Positions 1 through 10,266 of a DNA stretch of 64,000 nucleotides are shown piece by piece. The notes below the pieces were generated by a model. It did not search any database. It was not told where the DNA came from and saw only the letters and a program-made list of their open reading frames with translations. The position numbers were made by a program, and so were the translations under genes. Origin of the DNA: Streptomyces sp. ASQP_92 (lineage in GTDB: Bacteria; Actinomycetota; Actinomycetes; Streptomycetales; Streptomycetaceae); the NCBI RefSeq assembly GCF_025399895.1, contig NZ_JAODUA010000002.1, positions 558,001-622,000 on the forward strand, written 5' to 3'. How positions within the stretch are numbered: position 1 is the first letter of the stretch; every line of letters begins with the position of its first letter.

Positions 1-3000
1 CAGCGACACCATGGCGCCTCGGGCGGGCAGCGCCTGCATCAGACGGCCGCGGGCCGCGACCAGTCGGCAGGCGTCGTCCAGGTCGAGGATCCCCGCCACA
101 TGGGCGGCGGCGAGTTCGCCGATGCTGTGGCCGAGCAGCAGCTCCGGCCGCACCCCCCAGCTCTCCCACAGCCGCCACAGCGCCACTTCGAGGGCGAACA
201 GGGCGGGCTGGGTGAAGTCGGTGCGGTTCAGGAGGGCCGCGTCCGCGCTGTCCGGCGCGGACCACATCACCTCCAGGAGCGGTCGCTCCAGCGCGGTGAA
301 GCGCCCGGCGACCTCGTCCAGGGCGGCCCGGAAGACGGGGTGGACGTCGTAGAGGTCCTTGCCCATGCCCGGCACCTGGCTGCCCTGGCCGGTGAACAGG
401 AGGGCCAGCCTGGGCTCCTCCGCGTGGTCGCCGGTGCGCACCGAGTCCGCGGGAAGTTCCCCGGTGCGGGCGAACGAGGCCAGCCTGTCGAGGAGTTCGG
501 CCTTGTCCTTGGCGAGCACCACCAGCCGGCGGCGGAAGTGGGTGCGGGTGGTGGCGAGGGACCGGGCCACATCGCCCAGCCGGTCCTGGATGTTCATGCC
601 CAGGTGCAGATGCAGGTTCTCCACCTGCTGACGCAGGGCGGCGTCGCCGTGGCCGGACACCACGAACGGCAGCGTGGCCGGCAGCGGCGCGGGCGCGCCC
701 TCCTCGACGGCCCGGGGGGCCGGCCGCGGCGGCTCCTCCACGATCACATGGGCGTTGGTGCCGCCGATGCCGAACGAGCTGACGCCCGCACGGCGCGGCA
801 CGTCCTTCGCCGGCCACGGGCGCTGCTCCCGGACCAGCGCCATGGCGGCGCCCTTCCAGTCGACGGCGGGGGTGGGCTCGGCGACGTGCAGCGTCCGGGG
901 AAGGGTGTCGTGGCGCATGGCAAGCACGACCTTCATCACACCGGCGAGACCGGCCGCTGCCTGAGTGTGGCCGAGGTTGGACTTGGCCGAACCGACCCAG
1001 AGCGGCTCCTCACCGGAGTGGCTGCCACCGAAGACCTCCGCGAGCGCGGTGCCCTCGATGGGGTCGCCCAGCTTGGTGCCGGTGCCGTGCGCCTCCAGGT
1101 AGTCGATGTCGTCCGGCTGGAGCCCTGAGGCGGCCAGGGCGGCGCGGATGACCCGCTGTTGGGCGGGCCCGCTCGGCGTGGTCAGGCTCGCCGCGTGGCC
1201 GTCGTGGTTGACGGCGGTGCCGCGCAGCACGGCCAGGATGGGGTCGCCGTCGCGCTGGGCGTCGGACAGCCGCTTGAGCACGACCGCGGCCGAGCCCTCG
1301 CTCCAGCCGGTGCCGTCGGTGTCGGACGAGAACGACCGGCAGCGGCCGTCCGCCGACATGCCCCTCAACCGGCTGAACTCGACGTGCAGTTCGGGGGTGA
1401 GCATCAGACTGACACCCGCCGACACCGCGAGATCGCACTCGCCGTCGCGCAGCGCGTTGCAGGCCAGATGGGTGGTGACCAGGGACGAGGAGCACGCCGT
1501 GTCCAGGGTGAGGGTCGGGCCCTCCAGGCCGAACACGTACGACACCCGGCCGGACATCGTGCCACCCGCGGAACCCGGGCCCACATAGCCGTCCAGGTCG
1601 GTGAGCCCGCCGGCCATGGTGAGGCCGTACTCGTGGTACGCCGAGCTCTTGCCCACCCCGACGAACGCGCCGGTCCGGCTGCCGCGCAGCTGGTCCAGGG
1701 TGTAACCGGCGCGCTCGAACGCCTCCCAGGTGGTCTCCAGGACCATGCGCTGCATGGGTTCGAGGGAGCGGGCCTCGCGCGGGGAGATGCCGAAGAACGG
1801 GGCGTCGAAGAGGTCGATGGGGGTGGCGACGAAGCCGCCCCGGCTGCAGTACGAGGTGCCGGGCACCTCCGGGTCGGGGTTGTACAGGGCCTCCGCGTCC
1901 CAGCGGGTCTTCGGCACCTCGACGATGCCGTCACCGCCGCGCTCCAGCAACTCCCAGTACTCCTCGGGGGTGTTGGCGCCCCCGGGGAGGCGGCAGGCCA
2001 TGCCGATGACCGCGATGGGTTCGTCCCGGTCGGCGCGCCGCCGGTCGGGCACGACCTCGCGGCTGCTCCTGGTGTCGCCGGCCAGATAGGCGGCGAGGGA
2101 CTTGACGGTGAAGTGCTCGAAGAGCTTGGCCCCGAAGACGGGCCGCCCCAGGAGTTCCTCCAGACGCGTCTGGACCCGGACGACCCGCAGCGAGTTGCCG
2201 CCGATCTCGAAGAAGTTCTGGTTGACGCCGATCCGGTCGTGGCCCAGCACGTCGGCCCAGATGGCGATGATGTCCCGCTCCAGCTCGGTGGCGGGCTTGG
2301 CGGTGGCGTCCACCTCCACGACCGGGCTGGGCAGCGCGTTCTCGTCGACCTTGCCGTTCGGGGTCAGCGGCAGCTCGTCCAGCTCCACGATGAACGCCGG
2401 AACCATGTACTCCGGCAGCCGCTCGGCCAGCCAGGGGCGCAGCACCCGGTGCAGCGGGGTCCTGGGCCGCTCCCCGGCCAAGGGCGTGTTGGCGTACGCG
2501 TCGAGGGCGTCGCGCTCGCGCGCCTCGGCGGGCCGGGGGCTGAGGTCCGGGGTCTGGCCTGGCCGCCAGAACAGGGCGTCGCAGCGCCAGGCGTCGCCGG
2601 TCCGGCCGGGCAGCAGGGCCAGCTCCAGGCCCGCTTCGTGGGCGAGGCCCGCGAGGTCGGCGGGGTCGATCCAGGTGCCGGGCGCCGCCGAGGTGTGGGC
2701 GCCCCTGATCGCCAGGGCCGGCGCGATCCGTGCGTACACCTCGCCGAGGCGGCCGTTGGGGACTCCGGTCAGGCGCAGCGGGCGGTCGGCGAGCGACCCC
2801 AGCTCGGCGCGGAGCGCCGCCAGGTCGAGGCCGTCGGCCTCCCAGTCCTTCTCCGCCGCTGGGGTGACGGGCCGGGTGTCCTCGCCGATGTGCAGGGTGA
2901 CGTCGTAGCGGTAGCGCGTCATCTCGTTGACGTAGCGTCCGTCGCGCAGGGCGATGTCGACGCGGCTGATCCGGGGGAACAGGTGCGGAAGGTTCGCGAA

Positions 3001-6000
3001 GTAGTCGCGGCTGAGCACCAGTTCGCGCTCCGCGCGCATCCCGCGCTCGGTGCGGCGGGCCAGCTCCTCGGCGGAGATCTTGCCGTCCGCGCGGAACTGC
3101 GCCACGTCGGCGTGGAAGACGTCCAGGGTCGACAGGTCGCGTACGTCACCGAGGAACACCCGTCCCCGGGTCACCGCCTTGGTCGCCCACTCCAGCACCG
3201 AGGTCAGATAGTCCACGCCGGGGAAGTACTGGGCCACCGAGTTGATGATCACGGTGTCGAAGGCGCCCTCGGCCACCTCGGGCAGTGCATGGGCGGCGTG
3301 CTGCTCACACGTCACGTGCGGCAGGGAGGAGAGGTGGCGCCGGGTCATCTCGACGGCCGCGGCGGAGGCGTCCACGGCGTGGTAGGTGCGGCAGTGCGGT
3401 GCCAGGCCGAACAGCATCAGGCCGCTGCCCGAGCCGATCTCGAAGACGTTCTCCGGCCCGTGCGACAGGATGCGCCGGACGGACCCCTGCTGCCAGTCGC
3501 GCATCTCCCCGTTCGAGAAGGGGAGGTTGTCGTAACTGTTGCGCCAGCCCGCCAGGTTGAACGTGGCGTCCGCCACGACGGTGTCCGGCTCGGAGGGGGC
3601 GGGGTCGGCTTCGTAGGCGCGGTCCCAGGCGGCGGCCCACTCGGCGAGGGCGGCACCGCGGTCGCCCGTGGCCGCGGGCTCCCCGGGAGCCGTGTCGCGG
3701 ACGCAGTAGGCGACCAGGTGCTCGTCGCGGCCGACGACCACCGCGCGGCGGACCGACTCGTGACGGCCGACGGCCGCCTCGACATCGGCCAACTCGATGC
3801 GGTGGCCGCGCAGTTTGACCTGCCGGTCGTTGCGTCCGAGCAGGACGAGACGGCCGGGTTCGGCGAAGCGGGCCAGGTCGCCGGTGCGGTAGAGGGTGCC
3901 GGGGTGGAAGGGGTTGTCCGCGAACCGGAGCCGCGTCTGGTCGGGGTCGTTGCGGTAGCCGCGGGCGACTCCGGCGCCGCCTATGCACAGCTCCCCGGGG
4001 AAGCCGGGGGGCACCGGCGCGAGGTTCTCGTCGAGGACATAGACCTGGGTGCGGTCGATCGGACGACCGATGAGGACACCGTCCCGCTCGGCCCGGGCCG
4101 TCACCTCCCACACCGTGGACCACACGGTGGTCTCGGTGGGCCCGTACATGTTCCACACCGAGACCGGGGCTCCAGCGGCGAGCAGCCGGTCCGCCAGGTC
4201 GCGGGAGAGCGCCTCACCGCCGCAGAGGATCTTGCGCAGCGTGGGCGTGCCCCGCCAGCCTCCGTCGAGCAGCAACTGCCAGGTGGCGGGGGTGCCTTGC
4301 ATCATGGTGATCGCATGACGCTCCATCAGGCCGCTCAGGGCCTTGGTGTCCAGGGTCTCCTGGGCCTGCGCGATGACCGTGGTCGCGCCGCTGAGCAGCG
4401 GCAGGAACAGTTCGAGCACGGAGATGTCGAAGGACACGGTCGTCACCGCGAGCAGCCGGTCGCCGGCGGCGCAGCCCGGGCGTGCGCGCATGGCGCCCAG
4501 GAAGTTGCTCAGCGCCCCATGGGTGATCTCGACGCCCTTGGGGCGTCCGGTCGAGCCCGAGGTGTAGATGACGTACGCCAGGTCGTCGGCGCCCACCTCG
4601 ACCGCGAGGTCCTCCTCGGCGCTCCGCTCGGCACCCAGGTGGACGCTGACACAGCGGGTGTCCCAGGCGGCGAGGCCGGCGGGGACGGACGCGGGGGTGA
4701 CGATGAGCTTGGGGTCGGCGTCCTCGATCATCTGGCGGATGCGTTCCGCCGGGAACCTGGGGTCGACGGGCACATAGGCGGCGCCCGTCTTCAGGACCGC
4801 GAGGAGGGCCACCACGAGGTCGATCGAGCGGTCCAGGGCCACGCCGACCAGGTCGCCACGGCCGACCCCCCGCTCGGCCAGCGCCTGGGCGAGCCGGTCG
4901 GCGCGGACATCGAGCTCGGCGTAGGTCAGGGCGGTGTCCGCGCAGATCAGCGCGGTGTCCTCGGCGTGGTCGCGCGCGGCCCGCTCGAAGAGCCGGTGCA
5001 GGCCCTGCTCGGGAAGGGCCTCGGCGACGGCCGTGTCGTTGAACTCCTCGATGAGCAGGGCGCGTTCGTCCGCGGTGAGCGGATCGACGGCGGACGCGAG
5101 CTCCTCCGGCGCGGCGGCCAGGCGCCCGCACCACGCGCTGAACTGACCGGCCAGGCGCACGACGTCCGGGGCCGAGAGGCGATGGGCGTCGTAGTGGAAG
5201 GAGACGAGCGCGCCCTCCTCGGCACCGTCCCGCCGGACGTGCAGCTCCAGTGGGGGACGCGGGCTCTCGCTGCCGTGCTCCGCCGCGTCGCGGGCGCCCC
5301 AGGAGATCAGCACGTCCGGTGTCAGGGCGCCGCTGTTCCAGCGCTCCCTGAGCGCGTCGTCCCGGCCGATCGCGTCGCGGCGGATCCAGCCACGCTGCTG
5401 CCCGTGGGCGAACTCCTGCCGCACCGCCCGCAGGTTCTCCGCGATCGTCGCGCCGGCATCGAACCGGCACGGCAGGGGCAGCCAGGCGGCGAAGAGGTCC
5501 CGGTGCGCGGTGTCGACGTCCTCACGAGGGGCCGCCATCGCGAGGTGGACGTCCCCTCGCCCGCTCGCCCGGCCGAGGAAGACGCCCAGTGCGCCCGCCA
5601 GTTGGGCCGCGGCCGCCATGTCGCTGGGGTCGTCGTCCTGGAGGGGGACCCGGCACCGCACGAGGACGGGATCCGCCTGGTGTCCGGTGTCCTGCGGGTG
5701 GGTCTCCGTGCGGGGTTCGGGGTGGGGGAGACGGTAGGGGTCGTCACCGCCGGCGATCAGCCGCTCGCGCCACCGCGCGGAGGCCTTGGAGGCGCGGACG
5801 CCCGCCTCGGTCAGGCGGGTGCGCGCGGCCTCGTCGGGGAGGTCCAGGAGCGTGCCGCCGCGGATCGCGTGGGCCGCGGCGACGGCGCCGGGGGACCGGT
5901 CCTCGCCCTCCAGGGTGCACAGCCGGGTCAGGGTGACGCTGCCCTCACCCGTGGCCACCCGCAGCCCCGACGCGTCGTCGTGCGAGAGGACCGTACCGGG

Positions 6001-6759
6001 CGTGGCGGCGACATCGTCCGAGGCGGCGCGTGCTTCCCGTACGGCATAGAAGTGCCCGCCGACGCCGATCTTGGGCCACACCAGTGGGCTCGCGAACGGC
6101 CCGTAGTCGGTGGCCCGGACCAGGGCGGCGACGCGCTCGGCCGGAAGACTCCAGTCGATCAGCCCCTCGGCGGCGAACTGGGTGTGCCGCGAGAAGTAGC
6201 GCCGCGCCGCGGCGTCCTGCGGGACCCCGCTCTCGCGGCCCTCCGCGATCTCGTCGATGAGTCCGGCCAGGCCGGCGACGGCCGCCTCGTCGCACCGCAG
6301 GCCCAGCGACAGCGCGGTGTCGTCGGGCTCGATCGCGACCGGTGTCCGCCTCAGCACCTCACCGCCGTCGACCACCGCGGCCATGCGGTGCCAGGTGATG
6401 CCGTACTCGCGAGCCCCCTCCGCGATGGCCCAGGACGGGGTGTGCAGCCCGGAGTAGTGGGGGAGCGGGCCGTAGTGGTAGTTGACGGCGCCCCGCGTCG
6501 CGCAGGCAAGCAGCGCCTCGGGCACCACCGCGTAGTTGCCGACGCTCAGCAGCAGGTCGCAGGAGAGGGCGGGTGCGAGCGCGACGGCCTCGGCGAGTTC
6601 GTGGTGGGCGATGCCCGCCTTGATCGCCCAGGACCGGGCGGTGGCGTCATCGGTCACCACGGCCGCGATCCGGTGGCCCTTCGCCACGAGTACCTCGCCG
6701 CAGCGAGCCAGGACGCTTCCGCTTCCGATCAGGACGGAACTCAAAGAAGTCAAAGCCAT
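1..6759 (-). CDS. Hybrid NRPS-PKS, N-terminal part (FT - partial C - A(Gly) - MT - PCP - KS - AT), 3' end outside window
   Basis: At least 2253 residues, continuing past the left edge. ATG at 6759 follows GGGGGAG. Domains seen: formyltransferase (about 1-300; NYH near residue 93 and VVDGG near 130 supply the Asn/His/Asp catalytic set); a C-terminal-half condensation-like stretch (about 355-570); adenylation (YTSGSTGRPKG near 733); SAM methyltransferase inserted after A8 (FEIGSGSG near 1101); A10 near 1468; carrier protein IGGNSL (Ser about 1523); ketosynthase with DTACSSSL (Cys about 1756); acyltransferase starting near 2120 with GHSIGEL (Ser about 2212). The ten-residue A code reads DILQLGMVWK, a glycine-type code. 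GHSIGE favours malonyl-CoA. MT after A8 is the usual N-methylation position. Inference: a formylated, possibly methylated, glycyl starter passed to a polyketide chain, as in oxazole-polyketide starters. Confidence 0.93.
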   Translation of the reverse strand, partial: MALTSLSSVLIGSGSVLARCGEVLVAKGHRIAAVVTDDATARSWAIKAGIAHHELAEAVALAPALSCDLLLSVGNYAVVPEALLACATRGAVNYHYGPLPHYSGLHTPSWAIAEGAREYGITWHRMAAVVDGGEVLRRTPVAIEPDDTALSLGLRCDEAAVAGLAGLIDEIAEGRESGVPQDAAARRYFSRHTQFAAEGLIDWSLPAERVAALVRATDYGPFASPLVWPKIGVGGHFYAVREARAASDDVAATPGTVLSHDDASGLRVATGEGSVTLTRLCTLEGEDRSPGAVAAAHAIRGGTLLDLPDEAARTRLTEAGVRASKASARWRERLIAGGDDPYRLPHPEPRTETHPQDTGHQADPVLVRCRVPLQDDDPSDMAAAAQLAGALGVFLGRASGRGDVHLAMAAPREDVDTAHRDLFAAWLPLPCRFDAGATIAENLRAVRQEFAHGQQRGWIRRDAIGRDDALRERWNSGALTPDVLISWGARDAAEHGSESPRPPLELHVRRDGAEEGALVSFHYDAHRLSAPDVVRLAGQFSAWCGRLAAAPEELASAVDPLTADERALLIEEFNDTAVAEALPEQGLHRLFERAARDHAEDTALICADTALTYAELDVRADRLAQALAERGVGRGDLVGVALDRSIDLVVALLAVLKTGAAYVPVDPRFPAERIRQMIEDADPKLIVTPASVPAGLAAWDTRCVSVHLGAERSAEEDLAVEVGADDLAYVIYTSGSTGRPKGVEITHGALSNFLGAMRARPGCAAGDRLLAVTTVSFDISVLELFLPLLSGATTVIAQAQETLDTKALSGLMERHAITMMQGTPATWQLLLDGGWRGTPTLRKILCGGEALSRDLADRLLAAGAPVSVWNMYGPTETTVWSTVWEVTARAERDGVLIGRPIDRTQVYVLDENLAPVPPGFPGELCIGGAGVARGYRNDPDQTRLRFADNPFHPGTLYRTGDLARFAEPGRLVLLGRNDRQVKLRGHRIELADVEAAVGRHESVRRAVVVGRDEHLVAYCVRDTAPGEPAATGDRGAALAEWAAAWDRAYEADPAPSEPDTVVADATFNLAGWRNSYDNLPFSNGEMRDWQQGSVRRILSHGPENVFEIGSGSGLMLFGLAPHCRTYHAVDASAAAVEMTRRHLSSLPHVTCEQHAAHALPEVAEGAFDTVIINSVAQYFPGVDYLTSVLEWATKAVTRGRVFLGDVRDLSTLDVFHADVAQFRADGKISAEELARRTERGMRAERELVLSRDYFANLPHLFPRISRVDIALRDGRYVNEMTRYRYDVTLHIGEDTRPVTPAAEKDWEADGLDLAALRAELGSLADRPLRLTGVPNGRLGEVYARIAPALAIRGAHTSAAPGTWIDPADLAGLAHEAGLELALLPGRTGDAWRCDALFWRPGQTPDLSPRPAEARERDALDAYANTPLAGERPRTPLHRVLRPWLAERLPEYMVPAFIVELDELPLTPNGKVDENALPSPVVEVDATAKPATELERDIIAIWADVLGHDRIGVNQNFFEIGGNSLRVVRVQTRLEELLGRPVFGAKLFEHFTVKSLAAYLAGDTRSSREVVPDRRRADRDEPIAVIGMACRLPGGANTPEEYWELLERGGDGIVEVPKTRWDAEALYNPDPEVPGTSYCSRGGFVATPIDLFDAPFFGISPREARSLEPMQRMVLETTWEAFERAGYTLDQLRGSRTGAFVGVGKSSAYHEYGLTMAGGLTDLDGYVGPGSAGGTMSGRVSYVFGLEGPTLTLDTACSSSLVTTHLACNALRDGECDLAVSAGVSLMLTPELHVEFSRLRGMSADGRCRSFSSDTDGTGWSEGSAAVVLKRLSDAQRDGDPILAVLRGTAVNHDGHAASLTTPSGPAQQRVIRAALAASGLQPDDIDYLEAHGTGTKLGDPIEGTALAEVFGGSHSGEEPLWVGSAKSNLGHTQAAAGLAGVMKVVLAMRHDTLPRTLHVAEPTPAVDWKGAAMALVREQRPWPAKDVPRRAGVSSFGIGGTNAHVIVEEPPRPAPRAVEEGAPAPLPATLPFVVSGHGDAALRQQVENLHLHLGMNIQDRLGDVARSLATTRTHFRRRLVVLAKDKAELLDRLASFARTGELPADSVRTGDHAEEPRLALLFTGQGSQVPGMGKDLYDVHPVFRAALDEVAGRFTALERPLLEVMWSAPDSADAALLNRTDFTQPALFALEVALWRLWESWGVRPELLLGHSIGELAAAHVAGILDLDDACRLVAARGRLMQALPARGAMVSL

Positions 6760-7415
6760 GTCTCCCCCGTGATGGCCTGCGGCGCGTCCAGGAGCGCCAC
6801 CCGTCCCGGGGCGGGGGCAACGGCCGCCGAGGCAGCCCGGTGCGGGCTCCACAGGTGCCGGACGAGAGCGGGCGCGCGGGGCCGAACCCCGTGCACCCGT
6901 GCCGATTCCCCCCGAGATCGAGCGACGTCCGCCTCACGCCGTCCTGCGGGCGTGAGTCGATCGCGCTGTCAGGAATGCCAGTACGCCAAAGTGCTGAACT
7001 GCCGAAGTGCGCAAGTGAGTTGTGCGAAATCACTGTCGTGCAGAAACGCTGTGGTGCAGCCGTACGGAAACGGTGTCGTGCGGACGCGCAGACGTATCAA
7101 TGTGCTGAACGGCCGCACAGTAGAGGTGAGTTGACGATGATGGGGCGTCAGCGGCCCCCGCCGCGGCGCCAGTTGCGCCTTGGACGACCCGAACCCATCA
7201 TTGGCCGGTCGTGAGAGCCATGGCAAGGCGTGACGGTAAAGATCTTCGAGTGAAACCCGAGTGACGGTCCTCACATGTAGTGCTCACACATAATGCGCCC
7301 CGCCGTCTTCGGGCGACGGGCACACTGGCCTGACCGCCCCGCCTCAACCAGCCTGCCCACGCGGGGAGTTGGATCGCGGGCGAGTTCGACGACGCACACG
7401 AACCGAGGGGACCGC
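6760..7415. promoter_or_regulatory. Divergent intergenic region between the NRPS-PKS and the exporter
   Basis: About 650 bases without a credible gene; the ORFs here lack family resemblance. It must hold the promoters of the minus-strand megasynthase and the plus-strand exporter. The stretch 6960-7135 is less GC-rich than its surroundings and contains the spaced direct repeat listed separately. Confidence 0.6.
6991..7133 (+). repeat. Pair of imperfect 32-bp direct repeats
   Basis: Copies at 6991-7022 and 7102-7133. Both begin GTGCTGAAC, have GCCG at the same offset and end GTGAGTTG, with the two anchors 24 bases apart in each; about 24 of 32 positions match. Their place between two divergent cluster genes suggests binding sites for a cluster regulator. 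The protein is unknown. Confidence 0.5.
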
Positions 7416-8882
7416 ATGCCCGACGAGCCGGCTGAGCGCACACACACGACGCACCAGGTCAACCCGGCCCGCGTGCTGGCGCTGTGCAGCGGCGCGAGCT
7501 TCATGGCCTTCCTCGACCTCTCGATCATCAGCATCGCCTTCCCGGACATCCTGGACGACTTCCCGGGCGCGTCGCTCAACACGGTGACGTGGGTCCTCAG
7601 CGGCTACACGATCCTGCTCGCCGCCGTGCTGACGCCCGCCGGGAGGATGGCCGACAGCCTCGGCCGGCGCACCGTCTTCCTCTGGTCCCTGGCCGCCTTC
7701 ACGGCCGCCTCGCTCGTCTGCGCCGTGGCTCCGTCGATCTGGTGGCTGATCGCGGCGCGCGTCGTCCAGGGCGCCGCGGCCGGCGGCATGATCCCCGCCG
7801 CCCTCGGCCTGATCCTTGCCACGACACCGCGGGAGCGCATCGCCAGAGCGGTCGGCACCTGGTCGGCGGTGGCCGGCTTCTCCGCCGTCATCGGGCCGGC
7901 CGCGGGCGGGTTGCTGCTGCGCGCCTTCGGCTGGCGCTCGGTGTTCTACATCAACCTGCCGCTGTGCGGCGCGATGCTGATCGCCGCCGTCGTGGTGCTG
8001 CCGAGGCAGCAGCGGCTGCGCGGCGCCGGGGAGCGCCTGCCGGACGCGGTGGGCAGCATCGCGCTCGCCCTGGGCATCGGCGGAGTGGTGAGCGCGCTCA
8101 CCGAGGGCGACACCTGGGGCTGGGGGGACGTGCGCACCATAGGTCTGGGCCTTGCCGGTCTGGCGCTGGTCGCCGTGACCGTACTGCGGTCGCGTACCCA
8201 CGCGGCGCCAGCCCTGGAGATGACGGTCTGGCGCAGCCCCGTCTTCCGTACCGCAAACCTCGGCCTCGGCCTGCTCAACATGACGATGTTCGCCTGGATG
8301 CTGGCCGCCCCGCTGTTCGCCGCCGAGATCTGGCACTGGTCGGTCCTGCGGACGGCCGGGGCGCTGTGCGTCGGAGCCGTCTCCTCGATGGCCGGCTCCC
8401 TGGCCGCCGGGCGCCTGTCGCGCCCGGCGACCCAGGTGAAGGTGGCGGTCCTGGGCGCGCTGTCCTTCAGCGGGAGCAACGCCATCTGGGCCTCCCACCT
8501 CTTCGGCCCCACGCCCAACTTCCTGGGCGCCTGGATGCCCGCCGCGATCCTCGGCGGCGGCGGTCTGGGGCTCGCCATCACCTGTCTGTCGTCGCTGGCG
8601 GCCGGGACCGTGCCACCCCTCAAGTTCGCGGGCGGCCTCGGTATGACGCTGACGGTGCGTCAGGTCGGTGGTGCGGTGGGCGTCGCCGGGTTCGCCTCGA
8701 TCATGGCGTCGGGCTCGGCCCCCGGCGGTATCGGGTCCTTCCACCACGTCTATGACGCCGCGATGGTGGTCAACATCGTGTGCGCGGTCGTGGTGTGCGC
8801 GATGCTCCTCATGCTGCGCCCGAAGCCCGAGCCGAAGGTCGCCGCCCAGGGCGCGCAGGACCGGGTCACACCCGCCCAGTGA
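7416..8882 (+). CDS. MFS drug exporter, DHA2 (EmrB/QacA) type
   Basis: 488-residue proton-driven multidrug antiporter in the plasma membrane. ATG at 7416 follows GAGGGG; the in-frame upstream extension is Arg/Thr-rich and unlike the family. Hydrophobic segments run the full length, consistent with 14 helices. Motif A is GRMADSLGRRT after helix 2, and AVIGPAAGG is the family antiporter signature (motif C). It diverges from the NRPS-PKS gene, so export of, and self-protection against, that product is the likely role (inference). The nearby direct repeats may control both genes. Confidence 0.9.
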   Translation: MPDEPAERTHTTHQVNPARVLALCSGASFMAFLDLSIISIAFPDILDDFPGASLNTVTWVLSGYTILLAAVLTPAGRMADSLGRRTVFLWSLAAFTAASLVCAVAPSIWWLIAARVVQGAAAGGMIPAALGLILATTPRERIARAVGTWSAVAGFSAVIGPAAGGLLLRAFGWRSVFYINLPLCGAMLIAAVVVLPRQQRLRGAGERLPDAVGSIALALGIGGVVSALTEGDTWGWGDVRTIGLGLAGLALVAVTVLRSRTHAAPALEMTVWRSPVFRTANLGLGLLNMTMFAWMLAAPLFAAEIWHWSVLRTAGALCVGAVSSMAGSLAAGRLSRPATQVKVAVLGALSFSGSNAIWASHLFGPTPNFLGAWMPAAILGGGGLGLAITCLSSLAAGTVPPLKFAGGLGMTLTVRQVGGAVGVAGFASIMASGSAPGGIGSFHHVYDAAMVVNIVCAVVVCAMLLMLRPKPEPKVAAQGAQDRVTPAQ

Positions 8883-8948
8883 CGCGCGCTCCTCGACTGC
8901 CAACCCGGTTCAGCGGACGGGGAGTTGAGGACATGAGGACATGGGGAC

Positions 8949-8987
8949 GCCCCCCGGGTGCGGCAACGGCTGCCGCGCCCGGGGGGC
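8949..8987. terminator. Bidirectional hairpin terminator
   Basis: A perfect 10-bp GC stem (GCCCCCCGGG at 8949-8958 with CCCGGGGGGC at 8978-8987) lies between the convergent exporter and thiolase genes. Confidence 0.65.
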
Positions 8988-9055
8988 CGCGTCGTTCCTC
9001 TCGCTCCTCCGGGGCCCGGCCGCACGACCGCGACCGGGAGCCGGCCGGCCGAGCG

Positions 9056-10246
9056 TCAGGCGGACGGGACGCGGAGCAGCAGGGCGTCGCCCTGGCCGCC
9101 GCCGCCACACAGCGCCGCCGCGCCGAGACCGCCGCCGCGGCGGCGCAGCTCGTAGGCGAGGTGGACGATGAGCCGTGCGCCGGACGCGCCGATCGGGTGG
9201 CCGAGCGCGATGGCGCCGCCGTCCACGTTCACGATCTCCGGGTCGACGCCCAACTGCTCGGTGGAGACGAGGCCGACGGCGGAGAACGCCTCGTTGATCT
9301 CCACCAGGTCCAGGTCGGACGCCTCCAGTTTGGCCTTGGCCAGCGCGGCCAGGATCGCGTTCGAGGGCTGCTCGTGGAGGCTCGCGTCCGGGCCGGCCAC
9401 CACGCCGTGGGCGCCGATCTCGGCGATCCAGGGCAGGCCCAGCTCCTCGGCCTTGGCCCTGCTCGCCACCACCACGGCCGCGGCGCCGTCGGAGATCTGG
9501 GACGCCGTCCCCGCCGTGATGGTGCCGTCGGCGCTGTAGACGGGACGCAGCTTCGCCAGGACCTCGGTGGTGGTGTCGGGGCGTACGCCCTCGTCGGTGT
9601 CGCACACCACCGGGTCGCCCTTGCGCTGCGGGACCGACACGGGGGCCATCTCCTCGGCGAACCGGCCTGCGGCGGCAGCGGCGGCGGCGCGCTGGTGTGA
9701 GGCCGCGGCGAAGGCGTCCTGCTTCTCGCGGGTCACCCCCGGGTAGCGGCTGTTGTACTTCTCGGTGGAGACACCCATGCCCACCTGGTCGAAGGCGCAG
9801 AAGAGTCCGTCGTGGATCATGTGGTCGATCAGCGACACATCGCCGGCCTTGAAGCCCGCGCGCGACTTGGGCAGTACGTGGGGCGCCTGCGACATGGACT
9901 CCTGGCCGCCCGCCACGACGAGGTCGAACTCGCCGGCCCGGATGAGCTGGTCGGCCAGTGCGATCGAGTCGAGCCCGGAGAGGCACACCTTGTTGACGGT
10001 CAGCGCCGGGACGCTCATCGGGATGCCGGCGGCCACCGCGGCCTGGCGGGCCGGGATCTGGCCGGCGCCCGCGGTGAGCACCTGCCCCATGATCGTGTAC
10101 TCCACCTGTTCGGGCGCCACCCCCGCCTTCTCCAGGGCCGCCCTGATCGCGATGGCCCCGAGCTGGGCACCGGAGAAGTCCTTCAGCGCCCCGAGCAGGC
10201 GGCCGGTGGGGGTACGGGCCCCAGCCAGGATGACGGAACCGGACAC
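9056..10246 (-). CDS. Acetyl-CoA C-acetyltransferase (thiolase)
   Basis: 396 residues, normal for thiolase II. It condenses or cleaves acetoacetyl-CoA in the cytoplasm. Seen: nucleophile Cys in [11 protein letters not shown] (about residue 88), His in [14 protein letters not shown], the second Cys in CGGGGQGD, and the NEAF motif. GTG start at 10246 follows GGAGG with five-base spacing. A 15-bp palindrome lies just upstream, next to a possible -10 (TAATGT). It may supply acetoacetyl-CoA to primary metabolism or to the neighbouring assembly line; the sequence does not decide. Confidence 0.95.
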   Translation of the reverse strand: MSGSVILAGARTPTGRLLGALKDFSGAQLGAIAIRAALEKAGVAPEQVEYTIMGQVLTAGAGQIPARQAAVAAGIPMSVPALTVNKVCLSGLDSIALADQLIRAGEFDLVVAGGQESMSQAPHVLPKSRAGFKAGDVSLIDHMIHDGLFCAFDQVGMGVSTEKYNSRYPGVTREKQDAFAAASHQRAAAAAAAGRFAEEMAPVSVPQRKGDPVVCDTDEGVRPDTTTEVLAKLRPVYSADGTITAGTASQISDGAAAVVVASRAKAEELGLPWIAEIGAHGVVAGPDASLHEQPSNAILAALAKAKLEASDLDLVEINEAFSAVGLVSTEQLGVDPEIVNVDGGAIALGHPIGASGARLIVHLAYELRRRGGGLGAAALCGGGGQGDALLLRVPSA

Positions 10247-10266
10247 GATGTCCTCCGTGAGTAGAA

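Noticed and set aside
1159..7134. Very long open frame on the plus strand opposite the NRPS-PKS
   Set aside because: Its translation is Gly/Arg/Val/Gln-rich with no domain, and the minus strand carries unmistakable FT, A, MT, PCP, KS and AT motifs. It is a high-GC shadow.
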